Assembly: GCF_015694345.1 (NCBI RefSeq)
Contig: NZ_JADQDC010000008.1
Coordinates: 1 to 64,000 of the forward strand
DNA: 64,000 bases
Source: Novosphingobium jiangmenense
GTDB lineage: Bacteria; Pseudomonadota; Alphaproteobacteria; Sphingomonadales; Sphingomonadaceae
Direction: 5' to 3'
Under the pieces are notes generated by a model, which saw only the letters and a list, made by a program, of their open reading frames with translations, made no database searches and was not told the origin of the DNA. Positions 15,988 to 24,083 of the stretch are shown one piece after another. How positions within the stretch are numbered: position 1 is the first letter of the stretch; each line of letters begins with the position of its first letter. The position numbers were made by a program, and so were the translations under genes.

Positions 15988-18019
15988 AACTCTCTCCCTT
16001 GTGCGTCTGCCGCAGTCTCTGGATCAGATTGATCATTGCCTCGTCGTCATGCGCCGATTCGAGGATCGTGTCTGTGAGAGCTTTCACACGATCCGTGTCA
16101 CCTGCCGCATGTGCCTCGACAGCCTCGACAGCAATGCGGCGATGGACATCGTCCATTTCCGGAACCGGTTCGAAGATGTCGACCGGGGTCTTGCGGCCGC
16201 GCAGCGTCACTGAACCCATCGGCCTGAACCAGTCCAGCCCGGACCGTTCCGCTGCCTCGCGGCTTACCAGAACCCGCGTATCAAGGGGCTTGTTCGCGCC
16301 TTCCAGACGCGCCGCCGTGTTCATCGCATCGCCGAGCGCAGTGTACTGGATGCGCCCTTCCCCGCCGAAGTTGCCGACCACCGCCTCGCCGTAATGCACG
16401 CCGACACGGGTGCGGCCAATCTTGGGCACGCCCTCGGGCACGGCTTTGCGGAACTCCTCGCCCGCCAGATACATCGCCCAGGCCGCCTTGACCGCACGTC
16501 CGCCATCGTCCGGATAGGCGATCGGCGCTCCCCAGAATGCCACGACCGCATCACCGACGAACTTGTCGAGCGTGCCGCCGTATTGGAGGACAACGGCGCT
16601 GAGACGATCGAGATAGTCGTTCAGCAGGCGTGCGATCATTTCCGGCTCGACCGCATGCGTCAGCTTGGTGAACCCTTCGAGGTCGCTGAACAGGCAGAAT
16701 ATCTCGCGCTTCTCACCATGCAGCGAAAGACGCTCGGGGTTGCGCATGATTTCCGAGGCGACCGAGCGGGGAAGGTATTTTCCAAGGGCACCCTGCGCAA
16801 ACTCGCGCTGCGCGGCGTTGATCGCGCGCAGGCCCGAACTGATCGCCGTATAGGCCAGAAGCCAGCCGATGAGCCAGCCAGTGGCCGGCAAATCGAGCGT
16901 ATCATATCCGGCGCGCTCGACGAGAAATGGCATGGCCAGGAACAAGGCAAACTGGGCGAGTACGGCAAGGACCAGCAACCAGGTCCGCCATTGCGCGATT
17001 GCCGTCGCAGCACCAAGAGCGACTGCCAGCACAGCGGCCAGCACTTTCAAGGATCCCGCAGGCTTCTGCTTCCACGCCTTGTCCAGCAACTGCGCGAGCA
17101 TCGAGGCATGGACTTCGACGCCGATCATTCGCGTCTCGCCCGTTACCGGATTGCCGGTGCGGGTGAAAGGCGTGTCAAACTGGTCGAAGTCCGAAAAGTC
17201 GCCGCCGATCAGGATGTAACGGCCCTTTATCGCATCTGCGACCAAGGGGGCCGTTTCAGGGTCTGCCACGAGATCGATCGGGATCTTGTCAAACACTGGC
17301 CGGTCGCTCGCCGAAGGCACGCGGTAGCGGATCGGGCCGGTGTAGCTGGCAAACCGAGCATCGGCATCAGGGCTGCCATTGGTGAGCGCAAGCGACAGCA
17401 GCGGCGGTAGTCCCGGATATTGCCGTGGCCAGCGCCTGGCGACACCATCGGCATCGGTCTCAAGCAGGATCGAGGCCGGCTTTACGCGCTGGCTGCTCGC
17501 GCTGCTGATGAAGCCCCTGAGATCCTGCTCCTGCTCGTAAGTGATCGCCTCGGGGTTGGTCCGGTTATCGGCGTAGGCCAGAAATACCGGGGTCTTCATC
17601 CCCTTCAGCGACGCTCGCAGCAGATCATCGTCATCCTGCGGGCTGTCGAACAGCACGTCGATCCCGACCCCCTTGGCGCCAAGCTGGTCGATCTGCGTGA
17701 GGGCCTTGGCGAGAATGGTGCGGTCAACCGGCGATATCTGTCCGGTAGCGCGATTGGTGTCGGCGGTGTAGACCACCAGCGTCACGCGCTTGTCGGTATC
17801 GGTGGGAGGGGCGAAGTTCGCGGCCCGAAGATCGTACAGCGCCGCTTCGGCATCGCGCAGCAGCGGCAATCGCCAGCTGCTGATCGCGATGTAGAGCGCA
17901 AGACCAATCAGGACCACTGCGACTGCGAGGCGCTGCCACCCCAGCTGCCTCAGGCTGCGCCTGGCAGTTCGTCCGATATCGCGCGGCCCCTCTGCGCCTA
18001 CGCGGCTTTCACTCGCCAT
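15974..18019 (-). CDS. CHASE2-domain class III adenylate/guanylate cyclase
   Basis: This 681-residue membrane protein would make a cyclic nucleotide, probably cAMP, in response to a periplasmic signal. A first membrane helix lies at about residues 30-49. An extracytoplasmic CHASE2 domain follows (about 50-320, including GIDVLFDSP and YILIGGDFSDFDQF), then three further hydrophobic segments (about 325-400). A cytoplasmic class III cyclase domain spans about 435-615. Its motifs are intact: CLFSDLEGFT (metal-binding Asp), DKFVGDAVVAFWGAP (substrate Lys and second metal Asp) and YTALGDAMNTAARLE. Thr at the D/T/S specificity position favours ATP but does not prove it. The start lies 3 bases after the CHAT gene stop, so the two are one transcription unit. 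The signal sensed is unknown. Confidence 0.93.
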   Translation of the reverse strand: MASESRVGAEGPRDIGRTARRSLRQLGWQRLAVAVVLIGLALYIAISSWRLPLLRDAEAALYDLRAANFAPPTDTDKRVTLVVYTADTNRATGQISPVDRTILAKALTQIDQLGAKGVGIDVLFDSPQDDDDLLRASLKGMKTPVFLAYADNRTNPEAITYEQEQDLRGFISSASSQRVKPASILLETDADGVARRWPRQYPGLPPLLSLALTNGSPDADARFASYTGPIRYRVPSASDRPVFDKIPIDLVADPETAPLVADAIKGRYILIGGDFSDFDQFDTPFTRTGNPVTGETRMIGVEVHASMLAQLLDKAWKQKPAGSLKVLAAVLAVALGAATAIAQWRTWLLVLAVLAQFALFLAMPFLVERAGYDTLDLPATGWLIGWLLAYTAISSGLRAINAAQREFAQGALGKYLPRSVASEIMRNPERLSLHGEKREIFCLFSDLEGFTKLTHAVEPEMIARLLNDYLDRLSAVVLQYGGTLDKFVGDAVVAFWGAPIAYPDDGGRAVKAAWAMYLAGEEFRKAVPEGVPKIGRTRVGVHYGEAVVGNFGGEGRIQYTALGDAMNTAARLEGANKPLDTRVLVSREAAERSGLDWFRPMGSVTLRGRKTPVDIFEPVPEMDDVHRRIAVEAVEAHAAGDTDRVKALTDTILESAHDDEAMINLIQRLRQTHKGESYVLG

Positions 18020-18022
18020 GCT

Positions 18023-21000
18023 TCAGTTTCCCCCCGGCCCCCTGTTCACGGCCGCTGACGTGCCGGTTGCCAGAGCAGCCATGCGCGCACCTTGTGCAAC
18101 CAGCGGTCGTGCTCCGTCACCGATAACGGCGAAGCCGGCCCAGTAATAGGGGTGTGATGTATCGACATCGGACATGAGTTGCTGCTGCGCCTTGAGCAGC
18201 GCCTCGCCCGACGGGGTACCTGCCTTTGCCGCGAACAGGCCATTGATCAGGCGCGCAGTGGCGTCGAAATCGTCAGGCGCAGGCCAGTGACTGGCCAGAA
18301 CCGACCGGCTGCCCGCGCCGATGAAGGCGCGGACAAGCCCTTCCAGCGCAGAGCCGCCACCCGTCACGATGCCTGCATCGCGGGTTGCGGTAACGTCGGC
18401 CTCACCAGCCGTGTCGCAAGCCGAAAGGATCACCATGTCGGCATCAAGCTTGAGGTCGAAGATCTCGGCAAAGCTGAGCAGTCCATCCGAGCCCTGGGGG
18501 CCGAAGGAGGTGACCAATGCCGGTCTTGCCGGACAGGTTGGCCGGGGCGGCGTGACCAGTCCATGCGTGGCAAAGTGCAGAATGCGGAAATTGTCGAGAT
18601 CGCTCCGCGCCTTGATCGCGGTGTCCGAGAAGGCGGAGCCGACCATCAAATCGGTGCCCTGACCCGACAGCAGCATGCGCGCCTTCAGCAATTCGGCTTC
18701 GGAGATCGGGCGGCTCCAGGTCGCCAGGGGCCAGTTGCAATCGGCGGTCATGTCCCCGGCACCGCCCCGGACATTTCCGACCGACTGCGCAGCCGTGCCT
18801 GTCACCGCGGCATTGCGGCCCAAGCCGAGGTAAGCCTCATGCGCCTTCGATCCCGGAACCTTGCGCGCATCCATGAAGGCGCGGGCCGATACGGCAGTCG
18901 AAACCAGCTTGTTCTGGGCGAGCCATTTTACGCCGCGCAGGTCGAAGGGATCACCGGCGGGATCGCTGGCCTGGGCAATGTAGGCCTTCGCCGATGCCTC
19001 GTCGGCAATGAGAACGTTGACCGGCAGCTTGAGCATCGCGCCGTCCGGTTCGAAGATCAGATGGTGCGCGGCTGCAAGATCGGCTGAAACCGGGCCGAAC
19101 AGCGCCTTGTAGATCCCGGCAGCCTCGTTCGCCGCGAAGGTGCCGGTCACGTACTGCTTGCCGTCAAACCGCGAGATCGAATCCCGGATCGCCTTGACCG
19201 ACTTGTCGAGTTCCCCCGCAGTAATCGCCGCGCGATAGCCCACAGCGCGGTTCTTGCTGGCGAAGAACACGAAAACGTCAGGCCCCAGAACCGCCATCTT
19301 GGCATAGACTTCGTCAGCCCCAAGCCCGTCCTGCAGTTCCTTCTGGCTGATCACGCTTTGCGTCACGACGCGATAGCGCGCGTAGTTGGCGAGTTCGATG
19401 ACGGTGGCCTGCTCTTGCGCCTCGAGGTCCGCAACGCGCTTGGCCGCATCCGCGATCTCGTCGGTTCTGGCAGCAGCGTCGTCCAGTCGCTGCAAGGCCG
19501 CGTAAGTCATGCGGGCACGCTCGACCGCGCGGGTCAGGCTGTTGGACTGGCGGAACAGGCGGGAGGCCTCGTCGCTCCCCGCCGACAGTTCGCGGGACAG
19601 CACGGCCTGCGTCTCGGCGACGCCCGGCCGTACGAGGATCTGCGAGGCTTCGAAAAAGGCGTTGCTCGTCTCGGCATCACCATTCATCCGCGCGGTCAGC
19701 AGATCGAAATAAGGCACCATCTGCTTCGACAGCCCGGACAGCCCGTTCTCGCGCTTGACCGAGCGGGAAACGACTTCCCGATAGATCGGTGCGGCTTCAT
19801 CGGCGCGATCGTGGCGGGCGAGATAGGATGCCAGCCTCGCCTGCGCCGCCGCAAGGCTGCGGGTTTCAGGATACTGCACGCCGACGATGTCCACCGCCGA
19901 GCGGAGCAGGGATTCGGCATCCTTCTGGCGCCCTTCGTCTTCCGCGATCGAGGCCAGTTCCGTCAGCAGTTGCGCCCGCATCCGCACGATCGACACGACG
20001 CGCCCGTTGCGAACACTCAGCGCCCGCCCCTGCGCCTGCTCCAGCGCCGCCTGCGCTTTGGCGCGCTTTCCTTGCAGGCGCAGCGCCGTGCCGCGCAGTT
20101 GCAGAGCTTGGGCATCGAGGATCGTCGCGCGCTCGTCATCAGTAAGGCGCAGGTCATCGACCAGACCCATGGCATTTGCGGTGAGATCGGACGCGTTGAT
20201 GCGGCGCGAGACGGACGGCGTAAGCTCCATCGTGTCACGCAAGCTCTCGGCGCCCATCGCGCTGGTGCGGCGCAGAGCCAGCCCGAGACGCGCCAACGCA
20301 TCGTCGTAACGTTCCTGGTTCAGCAGATGGATCGTCTCGTAGTTGCGGCGCAGGCGCTCGACCACGCCGCTCCCTGCCGGAAGCGCGTCTGCTTCGGCAA
20401 ACAGGCGATCCGCTTCGGCGAACTGGCCGAGATTGGAGCGTTGCAGCCCAGCGTTCACGAGAAACTCGACCCGGTCGATCGGCACGTCACCGGTCGATGC
20501 CTGACGCTGGTCCAGCGTCTCGAAGTAGGCCGCAGCCTCGGCATAGTCGCCCGAATTGTTGCGACGATAGCCTTCTGCCAGCGCCGTCGCCGGATCGAGC
20601 GTCAGCGCCTGGATGCGCGCATAGGCCTCGGTGTCGTTGACTGAAGTCGTCGCGACTTCGATCGGCTCGTCCAGCAGCCGGTCGGCATAGATCGAGCGCA
20701 AGGCGAGATCGAGTGCGCCATGATAGGCGGAGAAGCCTTCGACCACGAAAGTCGTGTTGCCGCGCGCCACGCTGACGACCTCGTAGGCCAGATCAGGGTC
20801 GTTCCAGCGACATTCCTGCCGCACCCTGCCCGCTACCGATGCCTTGGCTGCACTGTCGCAAGTAACCTTGCCGCGCCGCCGCTCGGCAAGCCGGGCAAGT
20901 TCATCGTCCTGCCCGTGGCGCAAGGCGAAGACATGGCCGACCGGAAGCGCCGAATCGCGGCAGACGATTGCCCATGTCCGGTCCATCGGCGAACGGTTGG

Positions 21001-21199
21001 CCGGGTCGGTGGTACGGGACTGCACCTGGCAAAGCGCCTTGCTTCCGCCCGAACCGAGTGGGAAACTGTCCCGCAGCAGCAGCGATCCGGTATCGGCCTG
21101 TGCGGTCGACGCCCACAGACCTGCTGCCAAAGCCAGCGCTGTTGCGCTCGCACCGACGAACCTCGAGTGACGGTCATGCCCTTTGCCACGGTCACGCAT
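18023..21199 (-). CDS. Exported TPR-CHAT domain protein (caspase-like peptidase fold)
   Basis: I take the ATG at 21199, preceded by GGGAG, giving 1,058 residues; an in-frame upstream extension to 21358 has no support. Residues 1-36 look like a signal peptide (hydrophobic ALALAAGLWASTAQA). A Cys-containing N-terminal domain (about 40-200) precedes a long alpha-helical TPR-like region (about 200-600, e.g. NNSGDYAEAAAYFETLD). The C-terminal CHAT domain (about 700-1040) keeps the catalytic dyad: His879 in HFATHG and Cys928 in LSACDTAG, followed by GLVRAFIGAGSRSVLASHW. CHAT domains are caspase-clan peptidases. Here the signal peptide and neighbours suggest periplasmic action, perhaps on the adhesin or its transporter. 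This is the first gene of the six-gene run. Proteolytic activity is inferred. Confidence 0.92.
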   Translation of the reverse strand: MRDRGKGHDRHSRFVGASATALALAAGLWASTAQADTGSLLLRDSFPLGSGGSKALCQVQSRTTDPANRSPMDRTWAIVCRDSALPVGHVFALRHGQDDELARLAERRRGKVTCDSAAKASVAGRVRQECRWNDPDLAYEVVSVARGNTTFVVEGFSAYHGALDLALRSIYADRLLDEPIEVATTSVNDTEAYARIQALTLDPATALAEGYRRNNSGDYAEAAAYFETLDQRQASTGDVPIDRVEFLVNAGLQRSNLGQFAEADRLFAEADALPAGSGVVERLRRNYETIHLLNQERYDDALARLGLALRRTSAMGAESLRDTMELTPSVSRRINASDLTANAMGLVDDLRLTDDERATILDAQALQLRGTALRLQGKRAKAQAALEQAQGRALSVRNGRVVSIVRMRAQLLTELASIAEDEGRQKDAESLLRSAVDIVGVQYPETRSLAAAQARLASYLARHDRADEAAPIYREVVSRSVKRENGLSGLSKQMVPYFDLLTARMNGDAETSNAFFEASQILVRPGVAETQAVLSRELSAGSDEASRLFRQSNSLTRAVERARMTYAALQRLDDAAARTDEIADAAKRVADLEAQEQATVIELANYARYRVVTQSVISQKELQDGLGADEVYAKMAVLGPDVFVFFASKNRAVGYRAAITAGELDKSVKAIRDSISRFDGKQYVTGTFAANEAAGIYKALFGPVSADLAAAHHLIFEPDGAMLKLPVNVLIADEASAKAYIAQASDPAGDPFDLRGVKWLAQNKLVSTAVSARAFMDARKVPGSKAHEAYLGLGRNAAVTGTAAQSVGNVRGGAGDMTADCNWPLATWSRPISEAELLKARMLLSGQGTDLMVGSAFSDTAIKARSDLDNFRILHFATHGLVTPPRPTCPARPALVTSFGPQGSDGLLSFAEIFDLKLDADMVILSACDTAGEADVTATRDAGIVTGGGSALEGLVRAFIGAGSRSVLASHWPAPDDFDATARLINGLFAAKAGTPSGEALLKAQQQLMSDVDTSHPYYWAGFAVIGDGARPLVAQGARMAALATGTSAAVNRGPGGN

Positions 21200-21375
21200 C
21201 GTGTGCTCCCTCGGCCCGCCCTGACGGAAGCAGCGCTTCCGACGGTCGTGGCCGTTGCATCCAATAATCGCGTAACCCGAGGACTCTTGTGCCTTGTTGC
21301 ACAGCATAAGCGCGAACGCGCTCCGGTGCCAAGCGATACACCCCCCTGGCAGACACAAATTGTATCAAATCGACG

Positions 21376-22047
21376 TCAGAAGCCGTCGAAGACCACTGCT
21401 TCGGCGAGGGGTGCGCGGGGAACGTCGAACCGGTTCACCTCGGCCTGCGCGTCACGATAGCCGATAGCGAGGCCGCAGAAGAACACGTGGTCATCCGGAA
21501 TGGCAACGCAGGCGCGCACCTGCTTCTGATAGACTGCCCACGCTTCCTGCGCGCAGGAATCGAGCCCTTCCTCGCGCAGCAGCAGCATCACCGTTTGCAG
21601 CCACATGCCGATGTCCGACCACTGCGGCGGCCCCATGTAGCGCGGGGTGTGGACCAGCATCAGCGCAGGCGCGCCGAATGCCCGGAAGTTGTTCATGAAC
21701 TGGCCGAGCCGACCTCGCTTGTCCTCGCGTCCGATGCCGAGCGCGGCATACATCGCCTCGCCCACGCCATAGCGCCGCGCCTCGTAGGCACCATCAAGCT
21801 CCGGCGGATAGATCGCGTATTCGGGGGAATGCGCACTTCGCCCCTGCGGGATGACCTCGGCAACACTGGCAACCAGGCGGGCAAGCGGCTCACCGGCCAG
21901 GACGTGCGCATTCCAAGGCTGCACGTTCCCGCCCGAGGGCGCGCGCTGGGCCTTCTCGAGGACGCCCCGCAACACCTCGACAGGCACCGCATCGGGCCGG
22001 AAACTGCGGACCGAGCGCCGCGACAGCACTGCCTCGGTCACATGCAT
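21376..22047 (-). CDS. Nitroreductase family protein (paralogue 2)
   Basis: This 223-residue FMN-dependent nitroreductase-fold enzyme has the N-terminal LSRRSVRSFRPDAVP and RAPSGGNVQPWNAHV segments that bind the FMN phosphate. The central PPQWSDIGMWLQTVMLLLREEGLDSCAQEAW forms the dimer/FMN face, and a C-terminal GLAIGYRD closes the fold. It follows its paralogue with a 9-base gap, so both are likely on one mRNA. Such enzymes reduce nitro groups, quinones or enones using NAD(P)H; the substrate here is unknown. It starts at ATG 22047. The product is cytoplasmic. The family call is firm, the reaction is not. Confidence 0.92.
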   Translation of the reverse strand: MHVTEAVLSRRSVRSFRPDAVPVEVLRGVLEKAQRAPSGGNVQPWNAHVLAGEPLARLVASVAEVIPQGRSAHSPEYAIYPPELDGAYEARRYGVGEAMYAALGIGREDKRGRLGQFMNNFRAFGAPALMLVHTPRYMGPPQWSDIGMWLQTVMLLLREEGLDSCAQEAWAVYQKQVRACVAIPDDHVFFCGLAIGYRDAQAEVNRFDVPRAPLAEAVVFDGF

Positions 22048-22056
22048 CGCAGGGTC

Positions 22057-22728
22057 TCAGAACCCGAGGAAGCGGACGTTGCCGTCAACCGGCTCGCGCT
22101 CGCGCGGGAAGCCATTCACCGGATTGTCTTCCACGCGATAGCCGATGGCGATGCCGCAGAAGAAGATGTGCGTCTCATCGGACACGCCGATGAAATCCTT
22201 GATCAGCCTGGCATACATGGAGAGAAACTCCTGCGGGCAGGAATCGAGCCCTTCCTCGCGCAGCAGCAGCATGACGGTCTGCAGCCACATGCCGACGTCG
22301 GACCACTGCGGCGGCCCCATGCGGCGATCAAAGTAGCAGAGCAGCACGGCGGGCGCACCGAACGACGTGGCGTTGTTGCGGACGAAGTCCGCGCGCGCGT
22401 CGGAATCACTCCTGCCGACACCCATCGCCGTGTACATCGCAGCACCGACCGCCTGCAGCCGGGCCTTGCATTCGGGGATCACTTCCGGATCGGACCACGA
22501 ATACTCGATCGGGTCCTGCATCGGCGAGGTCAGCATCTTCTGCTGAAGCTCGGCCAGCGGCGCACCGGTGACGATCGTCGCTTCCCAGGGCTGGAAGTTG
22601 CAGCCTGATGGCGCCCAGCGCGCCTTGTCCATGACCCTGCGCAGCGTTTCGAGCGGCACCGGATCGGGCTTGAACACCCGGATAGAACGGCGGGACAGGA
22701 CGGCTTCGCTGACGGTCATCGTACTCAT
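22057..22728 (-). CDS. Nitroreductase family protein (paralogue 1)
   Basis: This 223-residue flavoprotein is the upstream member of a tandem pair. It shows LSRRSIRVFKPDPVP and WAPSGCNFQPWEATIV at the FMN-binding N-terminus and PPQWSDVGMWLQTVMLLLREEGLDSCPQEF in the core, nearly identical in that core to the second copy but different in the 70-110 region that usually lines the substrate pocket. The family uses NAD(P)H and FMN to reduce nitroaromatics, quinones or unsaturated carbonyls. The tandem arrangement with conserved core and diverged pocket suggests two substrates handled by one operon. It starts at ATG 22728. Confidence 0.92.
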   Translation of the reverse strand: MSTMTVSEAVLSRRSIRVFKPDPVPLETLRRVMDKARWAPSGCNFQPWEATIVTGAPLAELQQKMLTSPMQDPIEYSWSDPEVIPECKARLQAVGAAMYTAMGVGRSDSDARADFVRNNATSFGAPAVLLCYFDRRMGPPQWSDVGMWLQTVMLLLREEGLDSCPQEFLSMYARLIKDFIGVSDETHIFFCGIAIGYRVEDNPVNGFPREREPVDGNVRFLGF

Positions 22729-22782
22729 GCCGGATTAACTGCCCGGTTAAATCGAGGCAGTCAAGCCGGCATGCATGTTCGG

Positions 22783-23337
22783 TCAGTTTGCGGCTGCGGG
22801 CGCTTCAGCCGGAGCTGCTGCGGCTGCAGGCGCTGGGGCAGATGCTGCGAGCGCCGCGGCAAGCTGGTCAGGACGAAGCGCACCCTCACCCGGCCCCATG
22901 TCGTCGGCATCGACCAGCTTCAGCTTGTTGTTCTTGCGGAAGTCAGCCTCGGTGGAAGGTGCAAGGTCAGGACGGCCGACCATGATGCCCATCTTGATGC
23001 GGCAGGTCGCATACTGCGTTTCGTCTGCTTCGACTTCGAGAGCGAGAACGTCCTTGGCCTCGCTCTTCACGGTGAACTCATGGCGGCCCGGCTCCGTCAC
23101 CATCACGAAGTAGCGACCCGCGCCAAGCGAGCTGACCTTCTGGCCCTTCTCGTTGACCGAGCAACCGACAGCAAAGCCCATGCCGCCGGGACGGAAGAAC
23201 ACGACCTGTCCCTTGCCAGCAGGTGGTGCAGGAATCGCAATCGGTGCGGCAGGCGCATCGGACTTGTCAGCGGCCAGCACCGGGCTGGTCAGCGTCGATG
23301 CTGCCAGAGCCAGAGAAATTGCAGTCTTACGGAACAT
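22783..23337 (-). CDS. Exported DUF2846-like protein
   Basis: This 184-residue protein has a clear signal peptide (MFRKTAISLALAASTLTSPVLA). The middle part, GQVVFFRPGGMGFAVGCSVN...LGAGRYFVMVTEPGRHEFTVKSEAKDVLALEVEADETQYATCRI, fits the DUF2846 pattern: a small beta-sandwich envelope protein whose members often modify or stabilise surface structures. Two cysteines (in VGCSV and ATCRI) could pair. The C-terminal 30 residues are almost pure Ala/Pro, probably a flexible tail. Its start overlaps the end of the preceding gene by 11 bases, so the two form an operon. Function unknown. Confidence 0.82.
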   Translation of the reverse strand: MFRKTAISLALAASTLTSPVLAADKSDAPAAPIAIPAPPAGKGQVVFFRPGGMGFAVGCSVNEKGQKVSSLGAGRYFVMVTEPGRHEFTVKSEAKDVLALEVEADETQYATCRIKMGIMVGRPDLAPSTEADFRKNNKLKLVDADDMGPGEGALRPDQLAAALAASAPAPAAAAAPAEAPAAAN

Positions 23338-24025
23338 TGGAAACCCCTTCCTTCGTCACAACCTTTTCAATCGACCTCGGCTCAGCCGGCTTTTCAGCAG
23401 CGTCAGCCGGAACATCGACCCAGAACGGTTCTGCAGTCTTGGCATCGGCAAATGCACCAGCAGGCACGTCAATGTGCTTGCCTCGAACAAAAAGAGCTGG
23501 AAAGCCAACGGCGACACCAACCGCAAACGCGAGGCCTTGCTGGTCCCTGCCTGCCCCATTCAGATGCATGCTGCGCAACCGCAGACGCTTCTCGCCGATC
23601 TGAAGAAACCGCGCGGCGAGCACCAGTTCACCACCGACGCCGACGCCTGTTTTCTTGGCATGAACGACTTCGCCCTGGCCGGTCGTTCCCGCAGCAATCA
23701 GTTGATTGCCGCCCACCACAATGGGAGAAACCAACGCCAGACCAAAAGTCTGGCCAGTGACGCTGGTCCGGCTGCTGAGAGGCTCTGCAAGCTCGATCTG
23801 GATGGGCGTCAAAGCCGGAATGCAGGTGCCCGGGCGATGTTCGGACAGGGCGACCACACAAGGGTCAAGCATTGCGGGCTGAGCGGAGGAGGGCTGCGGC
23901 CCGACGTTCGCGGCGCCAGACGGTGCCGTCGTCGCCACATCCTGCGCATGCGATGTATGCCAAGCCAAACATGTCACGACCGCAACAGCCGCGACGGCGC
24001 CCCTAAGTCCCTGCCCCCAAGTCAT
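23327..24025 (-). CDS. Exported protein of unknown function
   Basis: This 232-residue protein has an N-terminal hydrophobic signal segment ending at SHAQ. After a short Pro/Ala linker comes a compact domain, TPIQIELAEPLSSRTSVTGQTFGLALVSPIVVGGNQLIAAGTTGQGEVVHAKKTG, resembling the beta-barrel core seen in TrbI/VirB10-like and related hypothetical envelope proteins, though no secretion genes are nearby. GGELVLAARFLQIGEKRLRLRSM continues the beta-rich pattern. It overlaps the downstream DUF2846-like gene by 11 bases and is probably the first gene of a two-gene envelope operon. I do not recognise a specific function. Confidence 0.72.
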   Translation of the reverse strand: MTWGQGLRGAVAAVAVVTCLAWHTSHAQDVATTAPSGAANVGPQPSSAQPAMLDPCVVALSEHRPGTCIPALTPIQIELAEPLSSRTSVTGQTFGLALVSPIVVGGNQLIAAGTTGQGEVVHAKKTGVGVGGELVLAARFLQIGEKRLRLRSMHLNGAGRDQQGLAFAVGVAVGFPALFVRGKHIDVPAGAFADAKTAEPFWVDVPADAAEKPAEPRSIEKVVTKEGVSNVP

Positions 24026-24083
24026 GGCTTGGTGTTAGACATTGTAATGAAGATGACAAGCGAATTTACTGCGGCTTTGCAGT

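Noticed and set aside
21200..21358. Upstream extension of the CHAT protein
   Set aside because: Cys/Arg-rich text without ribosome site; the ATG at 21199 has GGGAG and starts a signal peptide.
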